A DNA stretch of 64,000 nucleotides from Thermoproteota archaeon (GCA_021324265.1 JAJPJK010000011.1:1-64000); one strand, 5' to 3'. Positions 29,705 to 39,533 are shown, counted from the first letter of the stretch. The notes: generated by a model from the sequence alone, not told the origin. Program-made: numbers and translations.

Positions 29705-30766
29705 ATGACTAGAATTGATCAATTCATTGGACTAATGGAGAGCAATGGCATAGATCTTGCAATAATAACATCTGGTGCGAATTTCAGATACTTGGTAGGA
29801 ATGTATATGGAAACTTTTGAAAGATTTGGAGCTTTAATCATTAATGCTAAAGAAAGGACCAGTACTTTACTACTTCCTAAATTAGACGAGGGAAAGGCTA
29901 TGCAAACTGGCATTGATTACATAGTCTATGAGGATGGCGAGGATCCTAAATTATTTTTAAAAAAAGTAATTGGTGAAAATGTATATAGAAGAATAGGATT
30001 TGAGAATAAAACTCCTATTGGTTATTACAGAGTTTTGCGCTCCATAATAAATAGCTTCGAAGACGTAGATATAGGCGGTTTGCTTAGCGAATTGAGAATA
30101 ACTAAGGATGACACCGAAATAAAAAACATAGAAAACGCTGTAAATGCAATAGAATATGCCATTCAAACTATAAAAGATCAGCTTAAAGCTGGTGTTAGTG
30201 AAATAGAAATTGCTAACAAAATTCGCGAATTGATCGCTGAGCAAGGCGCTGAAGCCAAGGATATTCTAGTTCAATCAGGACCCAATTCTGCAATACCACA
30301 CTGGACATATAGCAAGAAAAAAATTAATGAGGGAGATGTAGTAGTTATAGATGTCAGTGCTACGTATAACGATTATTATGGTGACCTAACTAGAACGTTC
30401 TTTGTTGGAAAGCCTACTCAAGAATTTCAAAAAATATATGAACTGGTAAAACAAGCACATGATGAAGCTATTGAGGCCGTGAGGAGCAATATACTATGCT
30501 CGGAAATAGATAGAACAGCTAGAAATGTAATAACCAATGGCGGTTATGGAAATTACTTCATCCATAGAACAGGCCATGGCCTAGGATTGGAGGTTCACGA
30601 AGAGCCATACATTAGCCAAGCCTATCAAAAGCCTCTAATTGAAGGATCAGTATTCACCATAGAGCCTGGCATCTATTTATTTGGAAAATTTGGAGTAAGA
30701 ATCGAGAGCAATATAGCGATAAAAGAAAGCGAGAAAAAAATTTTGGATAAAAAATTAGATTATTAA
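29705..30766 (+). CDS. pepQ: M24-family metallopeptidase (Xaa-Pro dipeptidase-like)
   Basis: About 353 aa. N-terminal creatinase-like domain (MTRIDQFIGLMESNGIDLAI) and a C-terminal pita-bread domain. Metal ligands: two Asp in VIDVSATYNDYYGDLTRTF, His in HRTGHGLGLEVHEEP, and two Glu in FTIEPGIY and VRIESNIA. It cleaves Xaa-Pro dipeptides in the cytosol. The frame opens at ATG 29669, but 29705 gives the family N-terminus and places ATTTTTAATA about 26 nt upstream. Symbol by family, not proven specificity. Confidence 0.88.
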   Translation: MTRIDQFIGLMESNGIDLAIITSGANFRYLVGMYMETFERFGALIINAKERTSTLLLPKLDEGKAMQTGIDYIVYEDGEDPKLFLKKVIGENVYRRIGFENKTPIGYYRVLRSIINSFEDVDIGGLLSELRITKDDTEIKNIENAVNAIEYAIQTIKDQLKAGVSEIEIANKIRELIAEQGAEAKDILVQSGPNSAIPHWTYSKKKINEGDVVVIDVSATYNDYYGDLTRTFFVGKPTQEFQKIYELVKQAHDEAIEAVRSNILCSEIDRTARNVITNGGYGNYFIHRTGHGLGLEVHEEPYISQAYQKPLIEGSVFTIEPGIYLFGKFGVRIESNIAIKESEKKILDKKLDY

Positions 30767-30773
30767 AAATATA

Positions 30774-32573
30774 CTAGAATTGTAGATATATCAGTATGAA
30801 ATTAGTTAGGTTTCCGTATCTTTGAGTTGGGCTATTTACTAATGCTTCGGCGTAATACAGTTCCTCCCATCCTCCATAATTGTTTGCATCAATTGCTTGC
30901 AAAAACTTCTTTGTATCCGCGTAGTTATATGTTATACCAAGAATAATAGCCCCTCCATATTGGTTTATGATCAGTAGCAAAAATGAAAATTCACCATTTA
31001 CTGCCACATTTTCTGATATAGACTTAGATTCCCTATAACTTCCAAAAGTACTTACGCTATAATAGCTTAAGCTGGGATTTACGAAATCGATCTCTGTATA
31101 TAAAGCCCTATATGGTATCTGATTAGGATTGTCGATAGGCGTAATCACAAAAGAAGAATCTAAAGTTATAGGATATGAAATCTCATAAAATTGTGTTGCA
31201 GAATAGAATCCTTGTTCTACTGAGCTTATTATCGTTGTTTGTGTAAGTGTAAGATTTTGGAAAGTTTCTCCAATCAATTGGTGAGTACTGAAGCTTCCAA
31301 CTTGCCTAAACACTGCATTTTCTTGTCCATAAAGGAAGTTTAAGTTTGAAGCTACAGTTATACTATAATTTCCCCTTTCGTCATAAATCAGATATGACTC
31401 ACCAGAGAACTCTGGACCAGAATCAAAGTATTTCGCATTATAAGAATATAGACTTCCGTTCTGAAGTGGATTTGAGGGATTGACCCATAGAAGTAATACT
31501 CCTGAAATATACCAGCCTAAAGAAGGCCCAGTAAGTTGAGCAGCAAGCTTCAAGTTCGTAACAGTAACGTTAAGCGTACCGGTTTGTCCAAGAGCAAGCA
31601 TCGGTGTTAAATCGATAATATACGAGGAATGAAAAGCTAAAGTGTTGACTGATGTGATAGGTCTCCAATAAAATGGAGAAATGCCGCCAGTATATATTGT
31701 TTCATATGGTTGAACAACACCAGCAAGTAAGTTATCATAGTAGATAAGCACATTTCTTATAGCGGGAAGAATAGCATACCAGAATTCGTCAAGGCCCAAT
31801 CCTTCAGTATATAAGAGGGTTGCCATCCTATATGTGCCAGTGGGTATATTTATGTTCATCAATGCGCTACTTGTGCTAGGATTTAATCTAACTAAAGATA
31901 GACTATTTTGATTCGGGAATAATGGAATAAAAGCATTGGGTAAACCGACAGGAGGTTTTCCTGGATAAATGTATAGTGTTGCATTCACGTAGTAGACCCC
32001 AGTTATTCCTATTTGTGGTGCAAGATAGTTTATAAGTATTATATCAAACCTAACTGTACCACGTAGAAGATATTCATAATAAGTAACATCGACGAGAGCT
32101 GTAGAGTTAAATATCTCCTGAGTAGACCCCCAAAGTAATGGTACACCATTTGCGTACACATAAAAGGGTCTATCGTATTGTGGCCCCCCTGTCTCTCTTA
32201 TAGTTACATTAAGAAGAATTGTACTTGCACTAATGGCCGGAATAAATACATTGAATTCTTGCGGCGTGGTTCCAGAACTAGCAAATAATGCATTATTAGC
32301 TATATTTACTACAATAGGGTTAGAACTAGGAGGTAAAGGTCTGTAGGATTCCATAGAAAAATAGTGAGGATCATTGGAAGCGCTAGTTCTTAGGTAACCC
32401 ATGCCCAAAGTTGAATTCAAATGTAATGGCCTTGAAAAACTTGGGTTTATTTGCTTTGCATTGACAGCCGTTATATTAATTGGTATTAAAGTAGCAATTG
32501 CCAGAAGTAGAATAAGTAGCACCGCCGTCTTTAAACAGACGTCAGTTCTAAACTGGAGTTTGTTATACCCCAT
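30774..32573 (-). CDS. Secreted PNGase A-like protein (peptide N-glycanase family)
   Basis: 599 aa with a signal peptide (residues about 15-40). The body matches the plant/fungal peptide-N4-(N-acetyl-beta-glucosaminyl)asparagine amidase A pattern: TIRETGGPQYDRPFYVYANGV, a long beta domain with GTYRMATLLYTEGLGLDEFWY, then TIYTGGISPFYWRPITS followed by YIIDLTPMLALGQTGTL and GWYISGVLLLWV. These correspond to the FTGGINP-x-FW-x-P and DLTPF-L blocks of that family. It would act outside the cell and cut N-glycans from asparagine; the activity of this copy is inferred. The polysaccharide deacetylase gene is next to it on the same strand, 74 bp upstream. Confidence 0.8.
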   Translation of the reverse strand: MGYNKLQFRTDVCLKTAVLLILLLAIATLIPINITAVNAKQINPSFSRPLHLNSTLGMGYLRTSASNDPHYFSMESYRPLPPSSNPIVVNIANNALFASSGTTPQEFNVFIPAISASTILLNVTIRETGGPQYDRPFYVYANGVPLLWGSTQEIFNSTALVDVTYYEYLLRGTVRFDIILINYLAPQIGITGVYYVNATLYIYPGKPPVGLPNAFIPLFPNQNSLSLVRLNPSTSSALMNINIPTGTYRMATLLYTEGLGLDEFWYAILPAIRNVLIYYDNLLAGVVQPYETIYTGGISPFYWRPITSVNTLAFHSSYIIDLTPMLALGQTGTLNVTVTNLKLAAQLTGPSLGWYISGVLLLWVNPSNPLQNGSLYSYNAKYFDSGPEFSGESYLIYDERGNYSITVASNLNFLYGQENAVFRQVGSFSTHQLIGETFQNLTLTQTTIISSVEQGFYSATQFYEISYPITLDSSFVITPIDNPNQIPYRALYTEIDFVNPSLSYYSVSTFGSYRESKSISENVAVNGEFSFLLLIINQYGGAIILGITYNYADTKKFLQAIDANNYGGWEELYYAEALVNSPTQRYGNLTNFILIYLQF

Positions 32574-32647
32574 TGTCTATGTAATGTTATAAAATAAATA
32601 AAAAGATTTATTGATCTACACCCTAAATGTATTATTGGAATAAAATA

Positions 32648-33487
32648 TTACTGATTATCCCTTAATTTTCTTCTAAATAAGTTAGCTACATTTAACACGT
32701 TAGAGAATTCAGCTATTTGAGTATTTCTAATATAATTAATGAGTTTTTCTAAAAGAGTCATAGTATGCCCTCTACCTATTACTTCTGGATGAAATGTATA
32801 TGTTATAACTCCTTCATTTAAGTTCCTAATCATATACTCAAAATTCGCAACCCAGTTTTCGAATACATCATTAATTGAATAGAGCCCATGTATAACGTAG
32901 GTTGGATATCTCACAAATTCGAAGTGTGGGTAATCATCTAGACTCCAATGGATCGGTATTTCGATGAGACTGGATATTGGCCCTTTAACTATTTTACCCT
33001 CACTATCAACATCAATATATAGATAGGGAAAGAAGGGTTCAAAATCCCTTGACATGAGGCTTGAGTCATAAGCGAATCCTTCTTCTTGAAGTATTGAGAG
33101 TGTATGCCTTGTAAGAGCCCATGAAGGTGAACGGTAACCCTTAGGGATAATATTCAAAACTTTTTTTATAACATCAATCCCTTTTACTATTACAGCTCTT
33201 TCTTCATCAGGACCAGCGAGCGTTTCTGGGGGTTCATGTAAATACCCGTGATGTGCAATTTCATGACCTTCATCCTTTATCATGCCGCATTCTATAGGAA
33301 AGTGTTCAACGGTGTGGCCTGGAATGAAAAAGGTAGCTTGAATTCCTTTGTTTTTGAGAAGTTTGAGTATTCTCTTGACTCCTATCGCGGCGAATTCACC
33401 TCTGGATAAATTGGTGTAGTTTGTCATTTTACGGTATATCCATGGCGAAAATGCATCGAAATCGAAAGTTAAGCAAACAAAGTACAT
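32648..33487 (-). CDS. Polysaccharide deacetylase (NodB/PuuE-like)
   Basis: 279 aa. CLTFDFDAFSPW holds the metal-binding Asp pair, IAHHGYLHEPPE the two His in the H-x-x-x-H arrangement, and GYRSPSWAL the Arg motif; HPEVIGRG near the C-terminus holds the last catalytic His. Cytosolic (no signal peptide), closest by eye to the PuuE/allantoinase-like and peptidoglycan-deacetylase-like branch, so the substrate may be an N-acetyl sugar or an amide. Transcribed toward the PNGase-like gene. Confidence 0.87.
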   Translation of the reverse strand: MYFVCLTFDFDAFSPWIYRKMTNYTNLSRGEFAAIGVKRILKLLKNKGIQATFFIPGHTVEHFPIECGMIKDEGHEIAHHGYLHEPPETLAGPDEERAVIVKGIDVIKKVLNIIPKGYRSPSWALTRHTLSILQEEGFAYDSSLMSRDFEPFFPYLYIDVDSEGKIVKGPISSLIEIPIHWSLDDYPHFEFVRYPTYVIHGLYSINDVFENWVANFEYMIRNLNEGVITYTFHPEVIGRGHTMTLLEKLINYIRNTQIAEFSNVLNVANLFRRKLRDNQ

Positions 33488-33603
33488 ACTTTCAATTTTA
33501 TTTTAAGATATAAAAGAATTTGAATGGCTGGCTATCAGGATTGACTATGTGTTATAAAAGACGCTTTGATAAAAAAGATTATTTTTTACAAGTATTATCA
33601 TGT

Positions 33604-34341
33604 TTAAGATATAACTGCAATTCCATCATGAATAATAGATATTACTTTAGGAATGACGTTAACAGAATTTAATTTAGCCGCAATTTCTATATCATCATAA
33701 TGCCCAACTTTTACTACTTCTTTACCTGTTTCGCCAGAGATCAAAATTTTAGCCAAATTTTCCTTGTTGTATTTAAATAGAATTACCGAGGCCAAAGATT
33801 CGTCATCTAATAAAATCGTAGCTTCAATACTCATTAAAGAATCAATCAAAGCACCTGCACCAATGAAATCCTCGATTGCGAATTTTCTAAGTTTCACTCC
33901 TCCGCATATTAAATTGATTCTCTTATACTTTTTCTTAATAATATATTCAGCAACAGCGCTTGAATTTATCGTAGATGCGATTATTACATCCTTCTTTTTA
34001 AATGCCAACCTAGAAGTGATCACAGAGCCTGAATTCGTTATTACAACAAGCTCTCTTATTCCTCGTTCGAGATAATCAGGAGCCCGCTTAGATACTTCGC
34101 TCGGGGAGTTATCGAGATCAGCTTCTTTGGGCTTTTCATCACCGATCTTAGCAGCCAATGGTATTCTTTTTTTCTTTGCATACTCCAGCGCCTTGTTAAA
34201 ATCTTCGCATGCATAGATTTTCTTGAACCCCGAGCTTATCGCTGTAATAACAAATGTTGAAAAACGAAGCACATCTATCACCACGAATATATCGCCTCTG
34301 AGCTTAGAATAATTCCAAGGCCAGCCAATCCTTACTTTCAT
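33604..34341 (-). CDS. comB: 2-phosphosulfolactate phosphatase-like (ComB family)
   Basis: 245 aa. VVIDVLRFSTFVITA at the N-terminus, KIGDEKPKEADLDNSPSEV and a later VVITNSGSVITSRLAF follow the ComB pattern (DVLRFST, GE...DLGNSP, TTNGT). The canonical TTNGT motif is replaced by ITNSGS. In methanogens ComB makes sulfolactate for coenzyme M; non-methanogens carry homologues whose substrate is uncertain. The upstream M19 dipeptidase gene is 10 bp away, so they form a unit. Confidence 0.8.
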   Translation of the reverse strand: MKVRIGWPWNYSKLRGDIFVVIDVLRFSTFVITAISSGFKKIYACEDFNKALEYAKKKRIPLAAKIGDEKPKEADLDNSPSEVSKRAPDYLERGIRELVVITNSGSVITSRLAFKKKDVIIASTINSSAVAEYIIKKKYKRINLICGGVKLRKFAIEDFIGAGALIDSLMSIEATILLDDESLASVILFKYNKENLAKILISGETGKEVVKVGHYDDIEIAAKLNSVNVIPKVISIIHDGIAVIS

Positions 34342-34350
34342 AGAGAAGAA

Positions 34351-35394
34351 CTACAAATCGATTTTCCATTTATATTTATGTTTCTCTATTACTCGCATAG
34401 CATTATTCCAACATAGCATTTCTATATCAGTTTTACTTAGCCCTTTTTCTTCCAAGTATGAAACCAAATCACGTATCTTCGAAGCGTTTTCCAATCCTTT
34501 GGGAGTGTTCTCAATACCAAATAGGTCTGTACCTATAGCTAGTACTTCTATTCCAAATTCATCTCGCACAGCTATTATATGCTCTGCTAAAGATTCCAAG
34601 CTAGGTTCCTTAGATATAGTAGATTTTATAAAAGTGAATCCCAATACGCCGCCAGTTTTCTTTATTGCTTCAATCATCTCATCATCTGCATTTCTTCGAT
34701 GATTTTGCAATTTTGAATAGTTGGAATGGCTGAAAATCACAGGAAGTTTTGAGAGCTCAGCTGCCTCGAGTGCTGTCTTCTTACTTGAATGTGATAGATC
34801 TATGATGATTCCAAGCTCATTAGCTTTGGCAATCAATTCTGCGCCTAGCTCGGTTAACCCAAAATCCTTGTTGGAAACACAGGAAGCAGCAAATCGATTA
34901 TCATAGTTCCATGTCAATGCTACGCTTCTCACACCTAGTATATGAAGAATTTCCAAATCTTCTGGTTTATTAAGGGCATCACATCCTTCTAAGCTCATTA
35001 AAATACCTATTTTATCACTTCGATCGAGGTATTCTAAATCTTCGTGGCTCCTGATTAATTTCAAGGCATTGCTAAATTTCCTCACCAAAGAAATGTATAT
35101 TGACACTTGCTCGATCACTTCTTTTATATCGCTTAAAACAGGAATCATAATTTCTGGCCAAGCACCGTAGAGCTTTCTTAGCCTAGTGAGCTCTGCTTCA
35201 CTGAATACTTCATACGAAGGGAATATCGCTCCGAAGATGAGTTTGATGCCGGCTTTTCTGTATTTTGGTAAATCTCCATGCCTTCCTTCAACATCTCTAT
35301 CAAAATCAAGTATCATCCTTTTGTTGATTTCAGCTTGGTAACCTCCAGTCTTGATTGCATATGCTATATCCTCATGGAGATCTGCGATTTTCAC
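34351..35394 (-). CDS. Membrane dipeptidase-like hydrolase (M19)
   Basis: 347 aa amidohydrolase-fold. ADLHEDIAYAI at the N-terminus replaces the usual DGHNDTP with the metal-binding His and Asp/Glu; SLEGCDAL carries the bridging Glu; VALTWNYDNRFA, IDLSHSSKKTALEAAELS and VIFSHSNY supply further metal His; GTDLFGIENTPKGLE is the C-terminal signature. It would cleave dipeptides, including D-amino acid ones. First gene of a unit with comB. Confidence 0.88.
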   Translation of the reverse strand: MKIADLHEDIAYAIKTGGYQAEINKRMILDFDRDVEGRHGDLPKYRKAGIKLIFGAIFPSYEVFSEAELTRLRKLYGAWPEIMIPVLSDIKEVIEQVSIYISLVRKFSNALKLIRSHEDLEYLDRSDKIGILMSLEGCDALNKPEDLEILHILGVRSVALTWNYDNRFAASCVSNKDFGLTELGAELIAKANELGIIIDLSHSSKKTALEAAELSKLPVIFSHSNYSKLQNHRRNADDEMIEAIKKTGGVLGFTFIKSTISKEPSLESLAEHIIAVRDEFGIEVLAIGTDLFGIENTPKGLENASKIRDLVSYLEEKGLSKTDIEMLCWNNAMRVIEKHKYKWKIDL

Positions 35395-35547
35395 AAAATT
35401 ACTTTACGAATTTATTTAAATCGATTTTTTAAACTTATTTTACCTTTTTATTTGGATTAATATCAAAGCTACGCAATTGCATGTGGAGAAATTCCAAAAA
35501 GTATTGAGTGAACACGACATCGAATTTGTAGTCAAGAAACACCTTAC
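35395..35547. other. Intergenic region with a short reading-frame remnant
   Basis: Two TATA-like stretches (TTTATTTAAATCG near 35408 and TTTTTTAAAC near 35426) are followed by a frame reading HVEKFQKVLSEHDIEFVV and ending with a TGA that overlaps the next ATG. No ATG lies in that frame; it may be a tiny gene with a GTG start or the rest of a decayed gene. Confidence 0.35.
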
Positions 35548-36894
35548 ATGAGTAGGGAGAACATTTTGAAAGAATTAAGTGAGAATAGAAGCTGTAGGAA
35601 AATTGGTTATAGATACTTAAGCCAAAAGGATAATTCGAAGTCTCAAAAATTCATACCGGATTTAGGGGATTGCATGCAAGTCAAGAATATATACATAATG
35701 CGTCATTCATTTTTGAAGTTGAAAGGAAGAATATTAGCTCTTAGTTCAATAGCCCATTTCATAAATGATGGAAGCGCTTATTCATATGCAGTTATATATC
35801 CTTATTTCGTTACCAATTACAATTTTAGCTATCTAGATATAACGGTAGTTTCTGTTACGTATTTGTCATTTTCTGCACTTTCTAGTTTAGTTGTAGGCAG
35901 AATGGCAGATAAATCTGGTAGGATCTCACAATTACTCTCTTTGGGAATCGGACTTTGGGGCGCCGCTATGTTACTACTCGCTTTTTCAGTTTATTTTTCT
36001 CATTTAGGTTTTCTCTTTTTGATAACTTCAGCTATAATAGGTGGTATAGCTAGCGCTTTTTATCATCCATTGGGCGCGGCTTTGATTTCTAGAAATTTCG
36101 ATGTTGATAAAGGCACAGCACTAGGTATCAATGGGGCTATGGGTGCTCTTGGCCGTTCTACTTATCCTCTATTGCTTCCTTCTTTGACATATTTCGCAAC
36201 GGGGATGTATTTACTTTCTTTTCCTCCTTTCGCGATTGCTTTCGCGCTTCCTATGCTCGTAAAGGACACTTCATATATCAAATCAAATTCGCAACGAAGG
36301 AGAGTAAAATTTGATAAGAAACTTTTAAAGTTAATGACTTTACTTGTAGGAATAGCGCTCATAAAGGGCGCTTTACCCCAAGGATTCATTACATTTTTGC
36401 CAACATTTCTGATCAAAGAGGCAGGTTTAAAATATGGTTTCGACATAGGTCTTCTTACAAGCTTAGCATTAATCGGTTCAGTAATTTCGCAACCCTTGCT
36501 TGGAAAACTTTCAGATAGCTTAGGAAGGATGAAGACAATGATGATTAGTACAGCTTTAGGAGGTATAACAGTAATTTTGTATGTTTATTTATACCAATTC
36601 ATTTTAGCAGAATATATACTTCTGTTTTCTTTTGGATTATTCGCCTTTGAAGCTTTTACCTTACTACTTTCATACGTATCGGATCTAATTCCTGAAGATT
36701 ACGTAAGTACAGCTAATAGTATCGTGTGGGGTATTGGTATTACTGCAGGCGGAGCACTTGGGCCAGCTATGGTAGGGATTATTGCTTCATTTTATAACAT
36801 CCTTAGTGCATATCTATGGTTAGGCTTAGTTGATTTGGTATCACTTTCATTTATTATCCTGGCAGATAGATTCAAAGTAACTACATCAATTTAA
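35548..36894 (+). CDS. MFS transporter (fosmidomycin-resistance-like branch)
   Basis: Up to 448 aa. Twelve hydrophobic segments begin with RILALSSIAHFINDGSAYSY; LVVGRMADKSGRISQLLSLG is the MFS loop 2-3 motif. The first about 50 residues are polar and unlike a transporter N-terminus, so the true start may be ATG 35674 or 35698, the longer frame being a leftover of another gene. No clear TATA element marks either. Substrate unknown. Confidence 0.83.
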   Translation: MSRENILKELSENRSCRKIGYRYLSQKDNSKSQKFIPDLGDCMQVKNIYIMRHSFLKLKGRILALSSIAHFINDGSAYSYAVIYPYFVTNYNFSYLDITVVSVTYLSFSALSSLVVGRMADKSGRISQLLSLGIGLWGAAMLLLAFSVYFSHLGFLFLITSAIIGGIASAFYHPLGAALISRNFDVDKGTALGINGAMGALGRSTYPLLLPSLTYFATGMYLLSFPPFAIAFALPMLVKDTSYIKSNSQRRRVKFDKKLLKLMTLLVGIALIKGALPQGFITFLPTFLIKEAGLKYGFDIGLLTSLALIGSVISQPLLGKLSDSLGRMKTMMISTALGGITVILYVYLYQFILAEYILLFSFGLFAFEAFTLLLSYVSDLIPEDYVSTANSIVWGIGITAGGALGPAMVGIIASFYNILSAYLWLGLVDLVSLSFIILADRFKVTTSI

Positions 36895-36946
36895 TATGTT
36901 GGAAAACGTACACAATATTTTTATCCTTAAAAATTTTCTCTAAGAT

Positions 36947-37288
36947 ATGATACATAGGTTTTACTCCGTAGCTGTAGTAGTATCAGATGCAAATAAAGCA
37001 GCTGAATGGTATAAAGAAAAATTAGGTTTCGAAGTTGTTGAAAAAATGGGACATTGGATAACTGTGGCTCCAAAAGGCTCTGGTACTGTTCTTCATCTTT
37101 GCCAAGGACCTCCTTTGGAACCAGGTAATACAGGGATTTTATTCCTTTGCGAAGATGTCGTTAAGACAGTAGAAGAGCTAAAAAAGAAAGGTGTAAAAAT
37201 AACAAAAGAACCTAAAGATGAGGGGTTTGGAATATATGCGATGTTCTCGGATCCTGATGGAAATGTTTTTTGGTTAATGCAAGAGTGA
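36947..37288 (+). CDS. VOC-superfamily (glyoxalase-like) protein
   Basis: 113 aa, one complete vicinal-oxygen-chelate module pair. FYSVAVVVSDANKAAEWYKEKLGFEV and FSDPDGNVFWLMQE are the two beta-alpha-beta halves, with metal-ligand candidates in the usual places (His at position 2, a His in VLHLCQG and Glu at the end). May be a lyase, dioxygenase or binding protein. Preceded by a TATA-like ATTTTTATCCTT about 26 nt upstream. Its TGA overlaps the next gene's GTG. Confidence 0.87.
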   Translation: MIHRFYSVAVVVSDANKAAEWYKEKLGFEVVEKMGHWITVAPKGSGTVLHLCQGPPLEPGNTGILFLCEDVVKTVEELKKKGVKITKEPKDEGFGIYAMFSDPDGNVFWLMQE

Positions 37289-39504
37289 AAACAGCTCTTT
37301 TGTTCGTTATTCTCATCCTAACTTTAGTATTTTTCTTTCCTATAGCTAAAGCTCAGGTTAGTACAAGTAATCCGAAGCAAGATCTACGCAATGATTACGG
37401 ATTCCCTGTTGCGAACACGCGTTTAGCGTACAAAACTTTAGTTAGTGCCCAGCAAGCACCTATTCCAAATTGGGATGAACAAATAGGAATCACCTTTGAT
37501 TTCAGCTCTACTGAACTTGAGTGGAATGTTACAGCAATTGCCCAAAGTGATTCATATGGATATGGGCTAGCTTATTTATTAAATGGCTTAACTGACCAAG
37601 GTTGGTGGTATCAAGTAGGGATAGCATATAATTGGCCCTATGCTAATGGCGGTTATACACCAGGGTTTTATATGATATATGAGGTCTTTAACTCAACAGG
37701 TTCTTCAGTTTTTCCGCAAGAAGGTGCAGGGCTCGCATCATTTAGCGCAAACGTTAATTCAAACGATACGATCAGACTTAGCTTGTATTTTTCAAACGGA
37801 TATGTGTATTTAACTGCCTTTGATTATAATACTGGTGCTTTAGCTTCTGCATCATATATTGCCCATGGCTACAAATTTTTAGGTTTTAAGGATGGGAATT
37901 ACTTCATAGCTAATTCTAATGGCTTTTTTACTGGCTTGATGACGGAAAAATACTATGTGAACCCAAATTATGATAATTTAATCCCTGTTTTCTATACATC
38001 TAAAAACATCTTAATGAACGAAGTATGGCTATGGATCGATGAATTCAATGTTTCAAATAAGCAATTGCTTTTTTCAAGTAACAAGCATGTATATTTCGAG
38101 CTACATGATATATTCTATAATCTTTATTCCAATGGTATGGATCAATTCATTTCAATTAGGAGTTCAAAAGAAGCTATATACATAACTGGTTCTGAAGGAA
38201 TATCTGTGGTGAATATAAGCTATGAAGGTGGTTTTCAATCTCCTAAGATGACAGTAAATCAGAATCAAAAAATATGGAGCTTCTACATTAATCAAACACC
38301 ATATGGGATGATATTTATTCGAGGTTCTACATGGACCGTAGATAATGTTCTTAATTTTTTGAATTATGTTGAACGCTTCGCAACGGATCAAACCACAGGA
38401 GTATTTAACATGAGTTATGAAAATTTAGTGATTCACTATTATCATCAATTTAAGGTAAACTTTTTAGCCACTATAACAGGTGGAGGTCAATTAGAGATTC
38501 CTATACACTACATTTCATTTGGCAAACAAAAAATCGGCTATTTCAATATGACTGAGTGGGTCGATGCAAATACAAATGTTCAGATAATCACATATTTTCA
38601 GGAAGATGACAACATTTATAGCACAAATGAATCTGGTTCATATTTTATAAATGAGAGTATGACTATTAATGTACATTTCTTCCATCAGGTCAGGGTGACA
38701 ATTTATTATAATACCTCCGATGGCAGTTCCTTGCCTTACGTGCCATCAATACTCTATTATTCATTCGGTGTTCAAAAGCCTGCTACTAATGATTCAGTAA
38801 TATGGGTCGATGTAGGTTCAAAGATTTACTTTACAAATATATTATACTCAACCGATTCCAGAGAGAGATGGGCTGTATATAATGATAGTCTCATTGTAAA
38901 CGAACCGGGAGTAATAGGGCTCGTATATAAGCATCAGTATCTAGTTGAAATAAACTTGAATATTGCTGATGCTGGAATGCTATCTATGCAAAGTGGTTGG
39001 TATGATGCGGGAAAAAACATAACAATATCTGCATTACCAAATCAAGGATGGCATTTCATGGGATGGATAGGTTATGGAAAAGGTGCATATAATGGCACAG
39101 GAACGGCAATTCTCAATATACAGGGACCAATAAATGAGTTAGCAATTTTTTACCCATCTGTTACTATAGTAGCTAATGGCCCAGGCTCTATAACTTATCA
39201 GTCGGGCAATGAAGCGGGAACAGTAAAAGGAGGGGAAAGCAAGATTATTTATTTGAATCCTAATGCGACGCTTATCCTTAGGAATTCTCCAGATAGTTTT
39301 TCCTATTTCAATGGATGGATTGTCAATGGCGAGTATAATAACGAGCAAGAATTAAAACTCGTTATTACTAAGCCAACAGTCATAATTGGCAATTTTTCTC
39401 AAAATACAAATGCTCTTATTCTTATTCCACTCATCGTTGCTATAATAGCTCTTGCTTTAATAGTATTCCTAATCTATAGGAAGGTGAAATTTGTTACATT
39501 ATAA
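37285..39504 (+). CDS. Large secreted surface protein with InlB-like repeats and C-terminal anchor
   Basis: About 739 aa. Signal peptide (KTALLFVILILTLVFFF...AKA) then an N-terminal domain of about 200 residues in beta-rich, Trp/Tyr/Asn-rich style of thermopsin-related crenarchaeal exoproteins (GWWYQVGIAYNWPYANGGY, NSNGFFTGLMTEKYY). The C-terminal third has several HQV-type repeats and two units ending in GW(I)...F-like blocks (GWHFMGWIGYGKG; FSYFNGWIVNGEY) resembling divergent InlB B-repeats, then a membrane anchor (LIPLIVAIIALALIVFLIY) and Lys/Arg tail. I take the GTG at 37285, overlapping the VOC stop as GTGA, because it starts exactly at a signal peptide. No protease motif was found; the role is unknown. 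Confidence 0.8.
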   Translation: MKTALLFVILILTLVFFFPIAKAQVSTSNPKQDLRNDYGFPVANTRLAYKTLVSAQQAPIPNWDEQIGITFDFSSTELEWNVTAIAQSDSYGYGLAYLLNGLTDQGWWYQVGIAYNWPYANGGYTPGFYMIYEVFNSTGSSVFPQEGAGLASFSANVNSNDTIRLSLYFSNGYVYLTAFDYNTGALASASYIAHGYKFLGFKDGNYFIANSNGFFTGLMTEKYYVNPNYDNLIPVFYTSKNILMNEVWLWIDEFNVSNKQLLFSSNKHVYFELHDIFYNLYSNGMDQFISIRSSKEAIYITGSEGISVVNISYEGGFQSPKMTVNQNQKIWSFYINQTPYGMIFIRGSTWTVDNVLNFLNYVERFATDQTTGVFNMSYENLVIHYYHQFKVNFLATITGGGQLEIPIHYISFGKQKIGYFNMTEWVDANTNVQIITYFQEDDNIYSTNESGSYFINESMTINVHFFHQVRVTIYYNTSDGSSLPYVPSILYYSFGVQKPATNDSVIWVDVGSKIYFTNILYSTDSRERWAVYNDSLIVNEPGVIGLVYKHQYLVEINLNIADAGMLSMQSGWYDAGKNITISALPNQGWHFMGWIGYGKGAYNGTGTAILNIQGPINELAIFYPSVTIVANGPGSITYQSGNEAGTVKGGESKIIYLNPNATLILRNSPDSFSYFNGWIVNGEYNNEQELKLVITKPTVIIGNFSQNTNALILIPLIVAIIALALIVFLIYRKVKFVTL

Positions 39505-39533
39505 AAATAAGAAGGCTTTAGGTATAATTCTGT

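Noticed and set aside
30774..32573. Secreted protein as an acid protease (thermopsin)
   Set aside because: The FTGGI-P-x-W-x-P and DLTP-type motifs fit PNGase A and no thermopsin pattern was seen.
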